Positions 25,729 through 33,548 of a stretch of DNA of 64,000 nucleotides are shown here, in pieces (within the stretch, counting starts at the first letter, position 1; each line of letters starts with the position of its first letter). Below the pieces are notes generated by a model. That model searched no databases, was not told the DNA's origin, and saw only the letters and a list, made by a program, of their open reading frames with translations. A program made the translations under genes and the position numbers. The DNA comes from Roseomonas sp. 18066 (GTDB lineage Bacteria; Pseudomonadota; Alphaproteobacteria; Acetobacterales; Acetobacteraceae). Location of the stretch: contig NZ_CACSJM010000002.1 of NCBI RefSeq assembly GCF_902706185.1, positions 36,937 through 100,936 on the forward strand. Direction: 5' to 3'.

Positions 25729-25746
25729 ATGAAGCTTCGATGACGG
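25729..25746 (-). promoter_or_regulatory. Candidate Pho box and promoter of pstS
   Basis: Minus strand CCGTCAT-CGAA-GCTTCAT: first half six of seven, second four of seven to CTGTCAT, 11-bp period. Ten bases later TAGAAC could be the -10, the spacing usual for PhoB-dependent promoters. The leader would be about 95 bases. Confidence 0.45.
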
Positions 25747-25895
25747 CCGGCTAGACATCTGCCTCGGGTTGTCCGGCCCGGGGCCCCGCCTGGTCGCCGG
25801 CGGCCCGGCGGAATGCCTGAAACCCAAGGCGGGGCCTGGGCTTTTCGCCGATGCCGGTGCCGCGCCCTTCGCGCCGCGCCGGGGAGGATCCTGCC

Positions 25896-26309
25896 ATGCC
25901 CTGGCTGCCCGCCGCCACCGCCCTGGTCGTTTTCGCTGGATTGGCCACGCTGCCGCTGGCCGCGGCCCGGGCCGAATCGCCCCCGCAGCCGGTCGCCGCC
26001 GCGCTCGCGCTGGCGGAGCCGCAGCCCGGCTGGCGCGCCAGCCGGGTGATCGGCAGCCCGGTCTTCTCCGAGGCCGAGGAGCAGGTCGGCGCCGTGGTCG
26101 ACCTGATCCTGCTGGAGGATGGCCGGGTCGCCGCCCTGGTGCTGGGCGTCGGCGGCTTCCTGGGCGTGGGGACGAAATACGTCGCCGTGCCGGCCCCGGC
26201 GGTGCGCTTCCTGCCCGGCCCGCGCGGCACGCCCCGCCTGGTCGTCGCCATGACCCGCGAGGCGCTGCGCGAGGCCCCCGCCTTCGACCTCGACGCCGAG
26301 AGCCGCTAG
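25896..26309 (+). CDS. Secreted PRC-barrel domain protein
   Basis: A 137-residue protein with a signal peptide (residues 1-25, 'MPWLPAATALVVFAGLATLP', cleavage near 'ARA'). After a short linker, residues about 43-130 form a PRC-barrel: 'RASRVIGSPVFSEAEEQVGA', 'VVDLILLEDGRVAALVLGVG' and 'GGFLGVGTKYVAVPAPAVRF', the standard strand pattern. PRC-barrels are small beta-barrels often found in RNA-binding or membrane-associated proteins; periplasmic forms are common in alphaproteobacteria and of unclear role. GGAGG sits eight bases before the ATG. Divergent from pstS. A strong hairpin overlaps its stop codon. Confidence 0.85.
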   Translation: MPWLPAATALVVFAGLATLPLAAARAESPPQPVAAALALAEPQPGWRASRVIGSPVFSEAEEQVGAVVDLILLEDGRVAALVLGVGGFLGVGTKYVAVPAPAVRFLPGPRGTPRLVVAMTREALREAPAFDLDAESR

Positions 26310-26360
26310 CGCAAGCCGTCTTCGAAGCGACGAAGACAACTTGCGCTAGCTCTTTGTTTG
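26305..26360 (+). terminator. Long two-part hairpin overlapping the PRC-barrel stop codon
   Basis: GCTAGCGCAAG (26305-26315) pairs perfectly with CTTGCGCTAGC (26340-26350); inside it GTCTTCG pairs with CGAAGAC. A T-rich tail TCTTTGTTTG follows. The stop codon TAG lies within the left arm. Confidence 0.7.
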
Positions 26361-26408
26361 ATCGCGTAATTCAGGCTTTTCGGCGATTCCGCCTCAAGCC
26401 ATCACTAC

Positions 26409-26624
26409 CTAGCGCTTCTTGGCCGTGCCGTCGTTCAGCGGCTTCTCCCAGCCCACGGTGTTGGTGCCGGGGCTGGATTGCGCCGGCGGGTCGCTGGCCG
26501 GGAAGCTGTCCTCCAGCGAGCGGTCCAGCTTGGCCTCGTCGCCCTTGGCCTTGCGGTGCTGCTCGACCGGCTCCGGCTTTTCACCGCCGGCGGGCGTCGG
26601 GGTCGCTGTGGGATGGGTCGCCAT
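26409..26624 (-). CDS. Small hydrophilic conserved protein ('SFPASDPPA' family)
   Basis: A 71-residue protein rich in Pro, Lys, Glu and Asp, probably disordered. The core 'KLDRSLEDSFPASDPPAQSS' matches a short motif that recurs in small alphaproteobacterial proteins of unknown function, often associated with general stress. No membrane segment or cysteine. GGAGGAG precedes the ATG at 26624. The longer upstream frame has no such site. No function is proposed. Confidence 0.65.
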   Translation of the reverse strand: MATHPTATPTPAGGEKPEPVEQHRKAKGDEAKLDRSLEDSFPASDPPAQSSPGTNTVGWEKPLNDGTAKKR

Positions 26625-26789
26625 GGCTGCGTCTCCTCCGTCGCGCCCTGGCCGTCGCGGCCGGGCGTCTGTGCGGAAGCAACCCCGGCCGGACGCCACG
26701 GGTTGCCTGCTCGCGTTTCCGCGATTTTTCCGGTCGAGCAATTTCTCGCCAACGGCTAAGCTCGAGGCGGCCTCGTTGGAGCCGTGCCC

Positions 26790-26990
26790 ATGGACCTGAC
26801 CGGCAGCGACGACCCCCTGCTCGCCCCGCCCCCCGCCGATGCGGACCCTGCGCCGCCGCCCGAGGCCGCGGCCGACTGGCTGGACGCGCAGCTGCGCGCG
26901 ACCTTCGAGGCCGACCGGGCGGAGCCGCTGCCGCCGCGGCTGCTCGCCCTGCTGCGGCCCGCACCATCCCCGGAGGATGCGCCGCGCTGA
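26790..26990 (+). CDS. Small NepR-like protein
   Basis: A 66-residue protein. The N-terminal 25 residues are Pro/Asp/Ala-rich. The second half, 'DWLDAQLRATFEADRAEPLP' followed by 'PRLLALL', resembles the NepR anti-sigma core (LRxxYDxVxxEPVPxRFLxLL). NepR holds the general-stress sigma factor EcfG until released by PhyR; neither gene is nearby. GGAG is eight bases from the ATG at 26790, better than the GTG at 26784. The resemblance is short, so it could also be an unrelated regulator with a similar amphipathic helix. Confidence 0.5.
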   Translation: MDLTGSDDPLLAPPPADADPAPPPEAAADWLDAQLRATFEADRAEPLPPRLLALLRPAPSPEDAPR

Positions 26991-27008
26991 CAGCGCGGCT
27001 TCCCGGGA

Positions 27009-27037
27009 CTGTCACGGCACCGCCATGCGGCTGTCGC
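27009..27037 (+). promoter_or_regulatory. Three Pho-box-like units upstream of the N-methyltransferase gene
   Basis: CTGTCAC at 27009, CCGCCAT at 27020 and CTGTCGC at 27031, in phase every 11 bases, matching CTGTCAT at six, five and five of seven positions. They end 47 bases before the ATG. A -10 element is not obvious. Confidence 0.48.
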
Positions 27038-27084
27038 CGGCGCCGGTCCAGGAGGGGGTTTCTGCCCTCACGCGGAGTCGCCGC

Positions 27085-27681
27085 ATGCCTGACGCCTTGC
27101 CCCGAATCACCCGCCAGCACACCGCCAACGCCGCGCTGTTCCTGAAGCGCTGGTCGGCCAATCCGCTGCAGATGGGCTCGGTGGTCCCCTCCTCGCCCAG
27201 CCTGTGCCGGCGCATCGCGCGCGAGGTGGCGCGCGGGCCGCAGGACTATGTGCTGGAGCTCGGCGCCGGCACCGGCGTCGTCTCCCGCGCGCTGCTGGAG
27301 AGCGGCGTGCCGGCCGAGCGGCTGATCGTGGTCGAGATCGTGCCCGAGATGGCGGCGCATCTGCGCCAGACCCTGCCCGGCGTGCGCGTGGTCTGCGGCG
27401 ACGCCTTCGACCTGGCCGCCTGCATCCCGCCCGAGGCGCATAACCGCATCTCGACGGCGATCTGCGGCATCCCGCTGGTGCTGCTGCCGCTGGAGAAGCA
27501 GCGCCGCTTCCTCGACAGCGTCGAGGCGGTGGCGCCGGGCCGCGGCTTCCTGCTCTACAGCTATTGCATCACCTCGCCCCTGCCCTGGCGCAAGCTGGCG
27601 CTGAAGGCCGAGCGCCGCGCCTGGACGCCGCGCAACTTCCCCCCCGCCAGCGTCTGGCGCTACACGCCCAGCGCCGCTTGA
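27085..27681 (+). CDS. PmtA-like phospholipid N-methyltransferase
   Basis: A 198-residue SAM-dependent methyltransferase. It begins 'AALFLKRWSANPLQMGSVVP' and 'SSPSLCRRIA', the N-terminal motif of rhizobial PmtA-type phosphatidylethanolamine (and ornithine-lipid) N-methyltransferases. SAM motif I is 'VLELGAGTGVVSRALL' (about residues 54-69), with the ribose-binding Glu in 'LIVVEIVPEMAAHL'; 'ICGIPLVLLPLEKQRRFL' and the closing 'NFPPASVWRYTP' also fit. It would make methylated PE derivatives or phosphatidylcholine at the membrane. GGAG sits seven bases before ATG 27085; the longer frame is rejected. The Pho-box-like units upstream suggest phosphate control, arguing for a lipid made under phosphate stress. 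Confidence 0.78.
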   Translation: MPDALPRITRQHTANAALFLKRWSANPLQMGSVVPSSPSLCRRIAREVARGPQDYVLELGAGTGVVSRALLESGVPAERLIVVEIVPEMAAHLRQTLPGVRVVCGDAFDLAACIPPEAHNRISTAICGIPLVLLPLEKQRRFLDSVEAVAPGRGFLLYSYCITSPLPWRKLALKAERRAWTPRNFPPASVWRYTPSAA

Positions 27682-27748
27682 TTCGTTGACGTAACGTTAA
27701 GCGCCATGCTGTCCTGCCGCCTTCCTGAGGGTCTTTGGGGAGGCGGCG

Positions 27749-28321
27749 ATGGGCGGCATTCTGCAGGCGGCACCCGAGGTGGAGGCGCAACCACTGTGGC
27801 AGGGCGGCGTGCCCGCCGAGGCGGTGCTGTTGTCCGAGGCCTTCGAAGGCTGCGTGCTGACACCCTATAATGACGGCTTCGGCTTCCCGACCATCGGCAT
27901 CGGCAGCCGGCGCTACGCCGACGGCACGCCGGTCTGGCTGGGCGGCCCCGCCATCAGCCGCGCGACCGCCGAGGCCCTGGCGATGCGCGACCTGGAGAAA
28001 GCGGCCGCCCTGGTCGCCCAGGCGGTGCGCGTGCCGCTAACCCCGCGCCAGGCGGCGGCGCTGATCCTGCTGGCCAACAACCTGGGCGCGCTGACGGTCG
28101 CCGCCCCCAGCCTGCTGAAGCTGGTCCATGCCGGCGACTGGAAGGCGGCGGCCGACCTGTTCAAGATCTACCGCACCAGCGCCGGCAAGCCCGCCACCGG
28201 CCTGCGCCGCCGCCGCTGGACCGAGGCCGCCTTCAGCCTGGGCATGGCGCCGATGCTGGCGAAGCAGAAGGCCTGGGACGCCATCCAGTCGCCGGAAGAC
28301 TGGCCGCCCTTGCCCGGCTGA
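27749..28321 (+). CDS. GH24 (phage-type) lysozyme
   Basis: A 190-residue muramidase. The catalytic arrangement Glu-8x-Asp-5x-Thr is visible in 'LSEAFEGCVLTPYNDGFGF' and 'PTIGIGSRRYADG': Glu33, Asp in 'YND', Thr in 'PTIGIG'. Further on, 'VPLTPRQAAALILLANNLGA' and 'LRRRRWTEAAFSLG' match the family core and end. It cleaves peptidoglycan. There is no signal peptide, holin or phage gene nearby, so it looks like a domesticated, perhaps SAR- or type-of-secretion-independent, enzyme. GGGGAGG precedes the ATG. It ends three bases from the convergent glycosyltransferase. Confidence 0.85.
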   Translation: MGGILQAAPEVEAQPLWQGGVPAEAVLLSEAFEGCVLTPYNDGFGFPTIGIGSRRYADGTPVWLGGPAISRATAEALAMRDLEKAAALVAQAVRVPLTPRQAAALILLANNLGALTVAAPSLLKLVHAGDWKAAADLFKIYRTSAGKPATGLRRRRWTEAAFSLGMAPMLAKQKAWDAIQSPEDWPPLPG

Positions 28322-28324
28322 GCC

Positions 28325-29359
28325 TCAGCCGACGGCGCCCAGCCCGGCCGGCAGCTCGCCGCGCAGCGAGACCAGCTGGGCGCGGAACTGCGCGGCGCAG
28401 GCCTGCCAGCTGAAGCCCTCGGCCCGCGCCCGGCAGGCGGCGCGGTCGGCGCCCAGCGCGGCCAGGCAGGCGCGCCGCAGGTCGTCGTCGACGGCGCCCA
28501 CGGGTTCGTCGCCCAGCACCGTCAACGGCCCGGGCTGCGGATAGGCGGCGACCGGGGTGCCGCAGGCCAGCGCCTCCAGCAGCACCAGGCCGAAGGTGTC
28601 GGTGCGCGAGGGGAAGACCATGACATCGGCCGCGGCATAGGCCGCCGCCAGCGCCGCGCCATGGCGGAAGCCGGCGAAATGCGCGGCCGGGAAGCGCTGC
28701 TGCAGCCCCGCCCGCGCCGGCCCGTCGCCGACGACGACCTTCGACCCCGGCAGGTCCAGCGCCAGGAAGGCCTCGATATTTTTTTCTGTTGCCACCCGGC
28801 CGACGTGAAGGAAAATCGGGCGCGGCAGGTCCGGGAAAGCGTCGCGCGGGCCGGGGCGGAACAGCTCGGTGTCGACGCCCCTCGACCAGTGGCGCAGGCG
28901 CGAGAAGCCCTGCGCATCGAGCTCGCGATGCAGGCTCTCGGTGGCGACGAAGGTGCCCGAGGCCGCGGCGTGGAAGCGCCGCAGCACCGGCCAGGACCAG
29001 GCCAGCGGCACCCGGAAGCGCGCCGCCAGATAGTCGGGGAAACGGGTGTGGAAGGCGGTGGTGAAGCGCCAGCCGCGCCTGCGGCACAACGCCCGCATCG
29101 CCCAGCCCAGCGGGCCTTCGGTGGCGATGTGCACGGCATCCGGCTCGGCGGCCTCGACCATGGCGGTCAGGCGGCGGCGGGGGAACAGCGCCAGGCGCAG
29201 CCCCGGCTCGCCGGGGACCCCCATGCTGCCGAAGCGGTCCGGGCTGATCACCGTGACGCTGTCGCCGCCGCGCGTCAGCGTCTCGGCCACCATGCCAAGG
29301 GTGCGGACGACGCCATTGACCTGCGGCGTCCAGGCATCGGTCACCAGCAGCAGCCGCAT
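28325..29359 (-). CDS. agt: GT4 glycosyltransferase, Agt-like (glycolipid synthesis)
   Basis: A 344-residue GT-B enzyme. N-terminal domain opens 'LLLVTDAWTPQVNGVVRTLG', typical of GT4 enzymes of the SqdX/MgtA/Agt group, and has 'AVHIATEGPLGWAMRALC' and 'TTAFHTRFPDYLAARF'. C-terminal nucleotide-sugar domain: 'IFLHVGRVATEKNIEAFLAL', 'VVGDGPARAGLQQRF', and the E-x7-E motif region 'FPSRTDTFGLVLLEALACGT'. It lies four bases after the metallophosphoesterase, the order known for plcP-agt operons, where Agt glycosylates the diacylglycerol released by PlcP under phosphate starvation. Alternative: a mannosyltransferase acting on another lipid. Family certain, substrate inferred from the neighbour. Confidence 0.75.
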   Translation of the reverse strand: MRLLLVTDAWTPQVNGVVRTLGMVAETLTRGGDSVTVISPDRFGSMGVPGEPGLRLALFPRRRLTAMVEAAEPDAVHIATEGPLGWAMRALCRRRGWRFTTAFHTRFPDYLAARFRVPLAWSWPVLRRFHAAASGTFVATESLHRELDAQGFSRLRHWSRGVDTELFRPGPRDAFPDLPRPIFLHVGRVATEKNIEAFLALDLPGSKVVVGDGPARAGLQQRFPAAHFAGFRHGAALAAAYAAADVMVFPSRTDTFGLVLLEALACGTPVAAYPQPGPLTVLGDEPVGAVDDDLRRACLAALGADRAACRARAEGFSWQACAAQFRAQLVSLRGELPAGLGAVG

Positions 29360-29363
29360 TGTT

Positions 29364-30185
29364 TTATTCCGCCGCGACGGCGACCGGCGCCGGCAGGGCG
29401 CGCGGGGTGGCGTTGTGGCGGCGGCGGTGCTCGGCGGCCCAGTCGATCAGCTCGAAGCGGCCATCGGCATGCTCGACCAGCGCCGAGCAGCTTTCCACCC
29501 AGTCGCCGTCATTCATGTAGGTGATGCCGTTCACCTGGCGCATCTCGGCATGGTGGATATGGCCGCAGATGACGCCGTCCAGCCCGCGGCGCCGGGCTTC
29601 CTCGGCCAGCGCCACCTCGAAGCGGTCGATCGCCTTCACCGCCTCCTTCACCTGGCGCTTCAGCCACTGGCTGAGCGACCAGTAGGGATAGCCCAGCCGG
29701 CGCCGCACCGCGTTGAACCAGCGGTTCACCGCCAGCGCCACGTCATAGGCCCAGTCGCCCAGATGCGCGATGACGCTGGCATAGCGCACCACGCTGTCGA
29801 ACTCGTCGCCATGGATCAGCAGGAAGCGGCGGCCATCGGCGGCGACATGCACCGCCTCCTTCACCAGGGCGATGCCGGCCACCTGGAATTCCGGCCCGGC
29901 CCAGTCGCGGAAGACCTCGTCATGGTTGCCGGGGATATAGGTGACCTTGGTCCCGCGCTTGGCCATGGACAGGACCTTGCGGATGACCTGGTCGTGCTTG
30001 GCGTCCCAGTACCAGGAGCGCTTCAGCCGCCAGCCATCGATGATGTCGCCCACGAGGTAGAGATGCTCGCACTCCACCTCCTCCAGGAATTCGAGCAGCA
30101 GGTCGGCGCGGCAGCCACGCTGCCCCAGATGGGTGTCGGAAATGAACAGCGTCCGATAACGGCGCTTGTCGGGGCTCGGCAGCAT
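29364..30185 (-). CDS. plcP: Metallophosphoesterase, PlcP-like phospholipase C (often annotated LpxH-like)
   Basis: A 273-residue calcineurin-like phosphoesterase. Metal ligands in order: Asp17/His19 in 'TLFISDTHLGQRG', Asp47 in 'LYLVGDIIDGW', Asn87/His88 in 'VTYIPGNHDEVFRDW', His in 'LLIHGDEFDSVVRYA' and 'GVICGHIHHAEMRQV'. Databases tend to call this type UDP-2,3-diacylglucosamine diphosphatase, but PlcP of alphaproteobacteria belongs to the same branch and degrades phosphatidylcholine and PE to diacylglycerol under phosphate limitation. The downstream GT4 gene and the Pho-box-like promoter favour PlcP. ATG 30185 has GAGG nine bases upstream. Confidence 0.75.
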   Translation of the reverse strand: MLPSPDKRRYRTLFISDTHLGQRGCRADLLLEFLEEVECEHLYLVGDIIDGWRLKRSWYWDAKHDQVIRKVLSMAKRGTKVTYIPGNHDEVFRDWAGPEFQVAGIALVKEAVHVAADGRRFLLIHGDEFDSVVRYASVIAHLGDWAYDVALAVNRWFNAVRRRLGYPYWSLSQWLKRQVKEAVKAIDRFEVALAEEARRRGLDGVICGHIHHAEMRQVNGITYMNDGDWVESCSALVEHADGRFELIDWAAEHRRRHNATPRALPAPVAVAAE

Positions 30186-30272
30186 TCCGGCTTCCCTCGG
30201 CTGGGCCCAACGACCGAGTCCGCGACCGGTGGCCTTGGGCGTTGCATCCGAGGGAGGCCTTATCGGAGCTTC

Positions 30273-30301
30273 GCGACGGGCCGGTGACGAGGGTGTGACA
30301 G
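30273..30301 (-). promoter_or_regulatory. Candidate Pho box upstream of plcP-agt
   Basis: Minus strand units CTGTCAC (30301-30295), TCGTCAC (30290-30284) and CCGTCGC (30279-30273), every 11 bases, matching CTGTCAT at six, four and four positions. Eight bases later GATAAG could be the -10. It lies about 90-115 bases before the plcP ATG. Confidence 0.5.
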
Positions 30302-30336
30302 ATCGAAGAGAAGATGTCGGGGAAGACAGAATAAGG

Positions 30337-30376
30337 TCGGGGGAATGAATTCCCCCGAGCCCCCTTCTTCTTTCTG
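30337..30376. terminator. GAATTC-type hairpin (copy C)
   Basis: TCGGGGGAAT and its complement (30337-30358), followed on the plus strand by GCCCCCTTCTTCTTTCTG. It is nearly identical to copy B including about 20 bases on its left. No plus-strand gene ends here; on the minus strand it would stop a transcript that starts inside or before the 56-bp repeat. Confidence 0.6.
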
Positions 30377-30380
30377 GGGT

Positions 30381-30436
30381 GACTGCCGTGTCCACGTGGA
30401 GACAGTACGTGAAACGGCCCATCGACAGCGCGACCT
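30381..30436 (-). repeat. 56-bp intergenic repeat, copy 2 (inverted)
   Basis: Complement of copy 1 with two mismatches. Same palindrome TCCACGTGGA. Lies between hairpins C and C2. On the minus strand an A/T-rich stretch with TTTTATAGC precedes it, which could serve as a -10, and hairpin C follows, so a short transcript of roughly 100 bases is conceivable. Confidence 0.7.
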
Positions 30437-30463
30437 TTGGGCGGGCGCTGATGCTATAAAATC

Positions 30464-30501
30464 AGAAAAAAGAAGGGGTCCAGGGGAATTCATTCCCCTG
30501 G
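30464..30501 (-). terminator. GAATTC-type hairpin terminator (copy C2) after the peptide transporter operon
   Basis: CCAGGGGAAT and complement around TC (30480-30501), two bases after the deacylase stop; on the minus strand CCCCTTCTTTTTTCTG follows. Confidence 0.75.
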
Positions 30502-30502
30502 C

Positions 30503-31522
30503 CTATTCCTTGAATTCACCCCCCAGAACGAACAGGCAGTCGCCACGCAGCGTCCGCCCTGGCTGCCGCTTGCAGAGGACGAAGCCGTCATTGAGGAAGG
30601 TGCATTCCACGAAGGGCGCCCAGGGCGTCTCGGGGAAATGGATCCGCGCCGCGGGCTGGCCGGCCTTCACGCGGTCGCCGAGCTCGACCAGCGGCTCGAA
30701 GACGCCGGCCTCGGGCGTGTAGACGAAGTGGTCCTGGCCGGCGAGGCCGAAGATCTCGGTGGCCTCCCCCTCGATGCGGGCGCTCTCGGGCAGGATGCCC
30801 AGATGGACCAGCAGGTTGTTCACGCCCCGCTCGGCGATGCGCAGCCCGGCCGGGGTGACGCAGCCGGCGCCGCCGAGCTCGCTGCCCAGCGTCGGGATGC
30901 CATGGGTCTCGGCATAGCCGCCGAGCGTCTGGTTGCCGCCCTGTCCCTGCGCCCGGCCCTGCACATAGGCCAGCGGCGCGCCGAAGGCCCGCAGCGCCGC
31001 CATGTGCTTCGCGTAGAGCGCGGGATCGGGCACCTGGCTGGTCAGCACGCAGGGCACGTAGAGCAGCGAGGACCCGCCGGAATGCAGGTCGCAGATCAGG
31101 TCGGCGCGCGGGATCAGCTCGCTGGCGATGAAATAGGCGATCTGCTGGGTGACCGAGCCGTCGGGATCGCCGGGGAAGATGCGGTTCAGGTTCAGGTTGT
31201 CGATCGGCGAGACGCGGTTGCCGGCCATGGCGGCGGGGAAGTTGGCCGTCGGCAGGATGATGACGCGGCCGCGGATGGCGTCCGGCGTCAGCCGCTTGAC
31301 CAGGTTGGCCAGCGCCACCTGGCCTTCGTATTCGTCGCCATGGTTGCCGGAGACGAAGAGCGCGGTCGGCCCCTCGCCGTTGCGGATGACGACGATGGGG
31401 ATCGGCAGGAAGCCATAGGCCGAGGCGTGGCTGGAATGGAACAGGCGCAGGAAGCCGTGCTGGGCCCCATCCTTGTCGAAATCGACATCGCAGAGGATGC
31501 GGCTCTTGCGGGGTTCAGGCAT
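30503..31522 (-). CDS. Succinylglutamate desuccinylase/aspartoacylase-family deacylase (DoeB/AspA-like)
   Basis: A 339-residue zinc carboxypeptidase-like enzyme. Zinc ligands: His and Glu in 'ALFVSGNHGDEYEGQVAL' (about residues 52-69) and His in 'ADLICDLHSGGSSLLYVP' (about 140-157). 'PTANFPAAMAGNRVSPIDNL' with 'NLNRIFPG' is typical of the branch that includes N2-acetyl-diaminobutyrate deacetylase (DoeB) of ectoine use. The C-terminal part ('TPEAGVFEPLVELGDRVKAG') is a small barrel-like extension. As last gene of a peptide-type ABC operon (33 bases after the ATPase), it probably removes an acyl group from the imported compound in the cytoplasm. Start ATG 31522; a TTG at 31558 overlapping the ATPase stop is possible. 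Confidence 0.8.
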   Translation of the reverse strand: MPEPRKSRILCDVDFDKDGAQHGFLRLFHSSHASAYGFLPIPIVVIRNGEGPTALFVSGNHGDEYEGQVALANLVKRLTPDAIRGRVIILPTANFPAAMAGNRVSPIDNLNLNRIFPGDPDGSVTQQIAYFIASELIPRADLICDLHSGGSSLLYVPCVLTSQVPDPALYAKHMAALRAFGAPLAYVQGRAQGQGGNQTLGGYAETHGIPTLGSELGGAGCVTPAGLRIAERGVNNLLVHLGILPESARIEGEATEIFGLAGQDHFVYTPEAGVFEPLVELGDRVKAGQPAARIHFPETPWAPFVECTFLNDGFVLCKRQPGRTLRGDCLFVLGGEFKE

Positions 31523-31554
31523 GGCGCGGTTGGCTCCGTCGGTGCTTTGGACGC

Positions 31555-32559
31555 TCAATGCGTCTTGGTCAGCAGGTGGCAGGCGGCGAGATGGCCCGGC
31601 GCGGTCTCGGCCAGCGGCGGCGCCACCTCGCGGCAGACCGCCATGGCGTGCGGGCAGCGGGTGTGGAAGCGGCAGCCCGACGGCGGGTTGATGGCGCTGG
31701 GCATGTCGCCCACCACGCGCAGCCGGGCGGCGCGGCGGGCGGCGCGCCCGGCCGGATGCGGCGCCGGCACCGCGGCCAGCAGCGCCTGGGTATAGGGATG
31801 CATCGGCGCCGCGTAGAGCTGCTCCTTCGGCGCCAGCTCGACGACGCGGCCGAGATACATCACCGCGACGCGGTCGGAGATGTGGCGCACCACCGACAGG
31901 TCATGGGCGATGAACAGGTAGGTCAGGCCCATCTCCTGCTGCAGGTCCTGCAGCAGGTTGACGATCTGCGCCTGGACCGAGACGTCGAGCGCCGAGACCG
32001 CCTCGTCGCAGACGATGAAGCGCGGCCGCAGGATCAGCGCGCGGGCGATGCCGACGCGCTGGCGCTGGCCGCCGGAGAATTCATGCGGGAAGCGCGAGGC
32101 GGCGCGGGCCGGCAGGCCGACGCGCTCCAGCATGGCGGCGACGGCGGCGCGGGCGGCGGCATCGGGCTTGGCGCCATGGATCAGCATGGGCTCCATGACG
32201 ATGTCCTCCACCGTCATGCGCGGGTTCAGCGCGCCGTAGGGGTCCTGGAAGACGATCTGCATGCCGCGCCGGGTCTCGCGCAGCTGCTTCGGCGCCAGCG
32301 CCATGATGTCGGCGCCGTCGAACAGGACATTGCCGTCGCTGGCCTCCAGCAGGCGGATCAGCAGCCGGCCGAGGGTCGACTTGCCGCAGCCGGACTCCCC
32401 CACCAGCCCCAGGGTTTCCCCGGGCATGATGCGGAGCGAGACATCGTCCACCGCGCGCAGCACCGGCCCGCCGATGCGGCGGCCGAACCAGCCGGCGGGG
32501 CCGACATGGAAATGCTTGGACAGACCCGTGGCCTCGACGAGCGGGCGTGGCGGGATCAT
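31555..32559 (-). CDS. Peptide-type ABC transporter ATPase (DppF/OppF-like), system 1
   Basis: A 334-residue ATPase. Walker A '[20 protein letters not shown]' (about residues 53-72), '[20 protein letters not shown]', signature '[20 protein letters not shown]', Walker B '[20 protein letters not shown]', and the DppF-type C-terminal cysteine cluster '[20 protein letters not shown]' that fits an oligopeptide-transporter iron-sulfur motif. Overlaps the DppD-like gene by four bases. Pairs with it to drive import. Confidence 0.92.
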   Translation of the reverse strand: MIPPRPLVEATGLSKHFHVGPAGWFGRRIGGPVLRAVDDVSLRIMPGETLGLVGESGCGKSTLGRLLIRLLEASDGNVLFDGADIMALAPKQLRETRRGMQIVFQDPYGALNPRMTVEDIVMEPMLIHGAKPDAAARAAVAAMLERVGLPARAASRFPHEFSGGQRQRVGIARALILRPRFIVCDEAVSALDVSVQAQIVNLLQDLQQEMGLTYLFIAHDLSVVRHISDRVAVMYLGRVVELAPKEQLYAAPMHPYTQALLAAVPAPHPAGRAARRAARLRVVGDMPSAINPPSGCRFHTRCPHAMAVCREVAPPLAETAPGHLAACHLLTKTH

Positions 32560-33548
32560 GCGGGCTCAGCCATGGGGGCGGCGATCTCCGGCAGGCGGAT
32601 GCAGGCGGCGGCATGGGCGGGGGCGAGCTCGGCCAGCACCGGCAGGGTGTCGGCGCAGGCCGGCACGGCATGGCCGCAGCGCGGGCGGAAGCGGCAGCCG
32701 GAGGGCCGGCGCGCCGGCTCCGGCAGGCTGCCCGGGATGGCGACCAGCCGCGGCCGGTCGTGGTCGAGCGAGGGCACGCAGTCGAGCAGGCCGCGCGTGT
32801 AGGGATGCAGCGGCGCGTCGAACAGGCGCTCGACCGGCGACTGCTCGACGATGCGGCCGGCATACATGACCAGCACGCGGTCGGCGGTTTCCGCCACCAC
32901 GCCCATGTTGTGGGTGATGATCATGATGGCCATGCCGAACTCGTCGCGCAGGTCCATCAGCAGGTCGAGGATCTGCGCCTGGATGGTGACGTCGAGCGCG
33001 GTGGTGGGCTCGTCGGCGATCAGCAGGCGCGGGTTGCAGGCCAAGGCGATGGCGATCATCACGCGCTGCCGCTGGCCGCCGGAGAGCTGGTGCGGATAGT
33101 CGTCCATCCGGCGTTCCGGCGACGGGATGCCGACCTTGGCCAGCAGCTGCACGGCGCGCTCGCGCAGCGCCCGCGGCGACAGGCGCTCATGCGCGCGGAT
33201 GGTCTCCATGATCTGCTCGCCGATGCGGAAGACCGGGTTGAGCGAGGTCATCGGCTCCTGGAAGATCATGGCGATCCCCGGGCCACGGATCTTCTGCAGC
33301 TGCCGCTCGGACAGCTTTGTCAGGTCCTGCCCTTCGAACATCACCGAGCCTGACAGGATCTTTGCCGGTGGCCGTGGCAGCAGCCCCATCACGGTGAGCG
33401 CCGTGACGCTCTTGCCGCTGCCGGATTCGCCGACGATGCCGAGGATTTCGCCCGGCTCGATGCTGAAAGAAATATCCTCGATGGCGGTGACCTGGCCGCT
33501 TTCGGTGCCGAAGGCGGTGGTGAGGTTGCGGATCTCGAGCAGGCTCAT
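32556..33548 (-). CDS. Peptide-type ABC transporter ATPase (DppD/OppD-like), system 1
   Basis: A 330-residue ATPase. Walker A '[20 protein letters not shown]', '[20 protein letters not shown]', signature '[20 protein letters not shown]', Walker B '[20 protein letters not shown]', and the C-terminal '[15 protein letters not shown]' cysteines. I start at ATG 33548, overlapping the permease stop by four bases; the frame stays open upstream inside the permease gene but that is not coding. Confidence 0.92.
   Translation of the reverse strand: MSLLEIRNLTTAFGTESGQVTAIEDISFSIEPGEILGIVGESGSGKSVTALTVMGLLPRPPAKILSGSVMFEGQDLTKLSERQLQKIRGPGIAMIFQEPMTSLNPVFRIGEQIMETIRAHERLSPRALRERAVQLLAKVGIPSPERRMDDYPHQLSGGQRQRVMIAIALACNPRLLIADEPTTALDVTIQAQILDLLMDLRDEFGMAIMIITHNMGVVAETADRVLVMYAGRIVEQSPVERLFDAPLHPYTRGLLDCVPSLDHDRPRLVAIPGSLPEPARRPSGCRFRPRCGHAVPACADTLPVLAELAPAHAAACIRLPEIAAPMAEPA

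Larger units (their letters stand above)
30186..30502. other. Intergenic region with plcP promoter, 56-bp repeat and two hairpins
   Basis: The 317 bases hold no gene. From left: plcP leader, Pho-box-like units (30273-30301), a GAATTC-type hairpin (30337-30358), the second 56-bp repeat (30381-30436) and the terminator of the peptide transporter operon (30464-30501). All transcription units here read leftward. Confidence 0.7.

Noticed and set aside
27749..28321. Prophage remnant
   Set aside because: A GH24 lysozyme alone, with no holin, integrase, capsid or tail gene and host-like codon use, is not evidence of a phage.
29364..30185. LpxH (lipid A synthesis) as primary call
   Set aside because: The fold allows it, but the GT4 partner and Pho-box-like promoter fit PlcP better; kept as the alternative.
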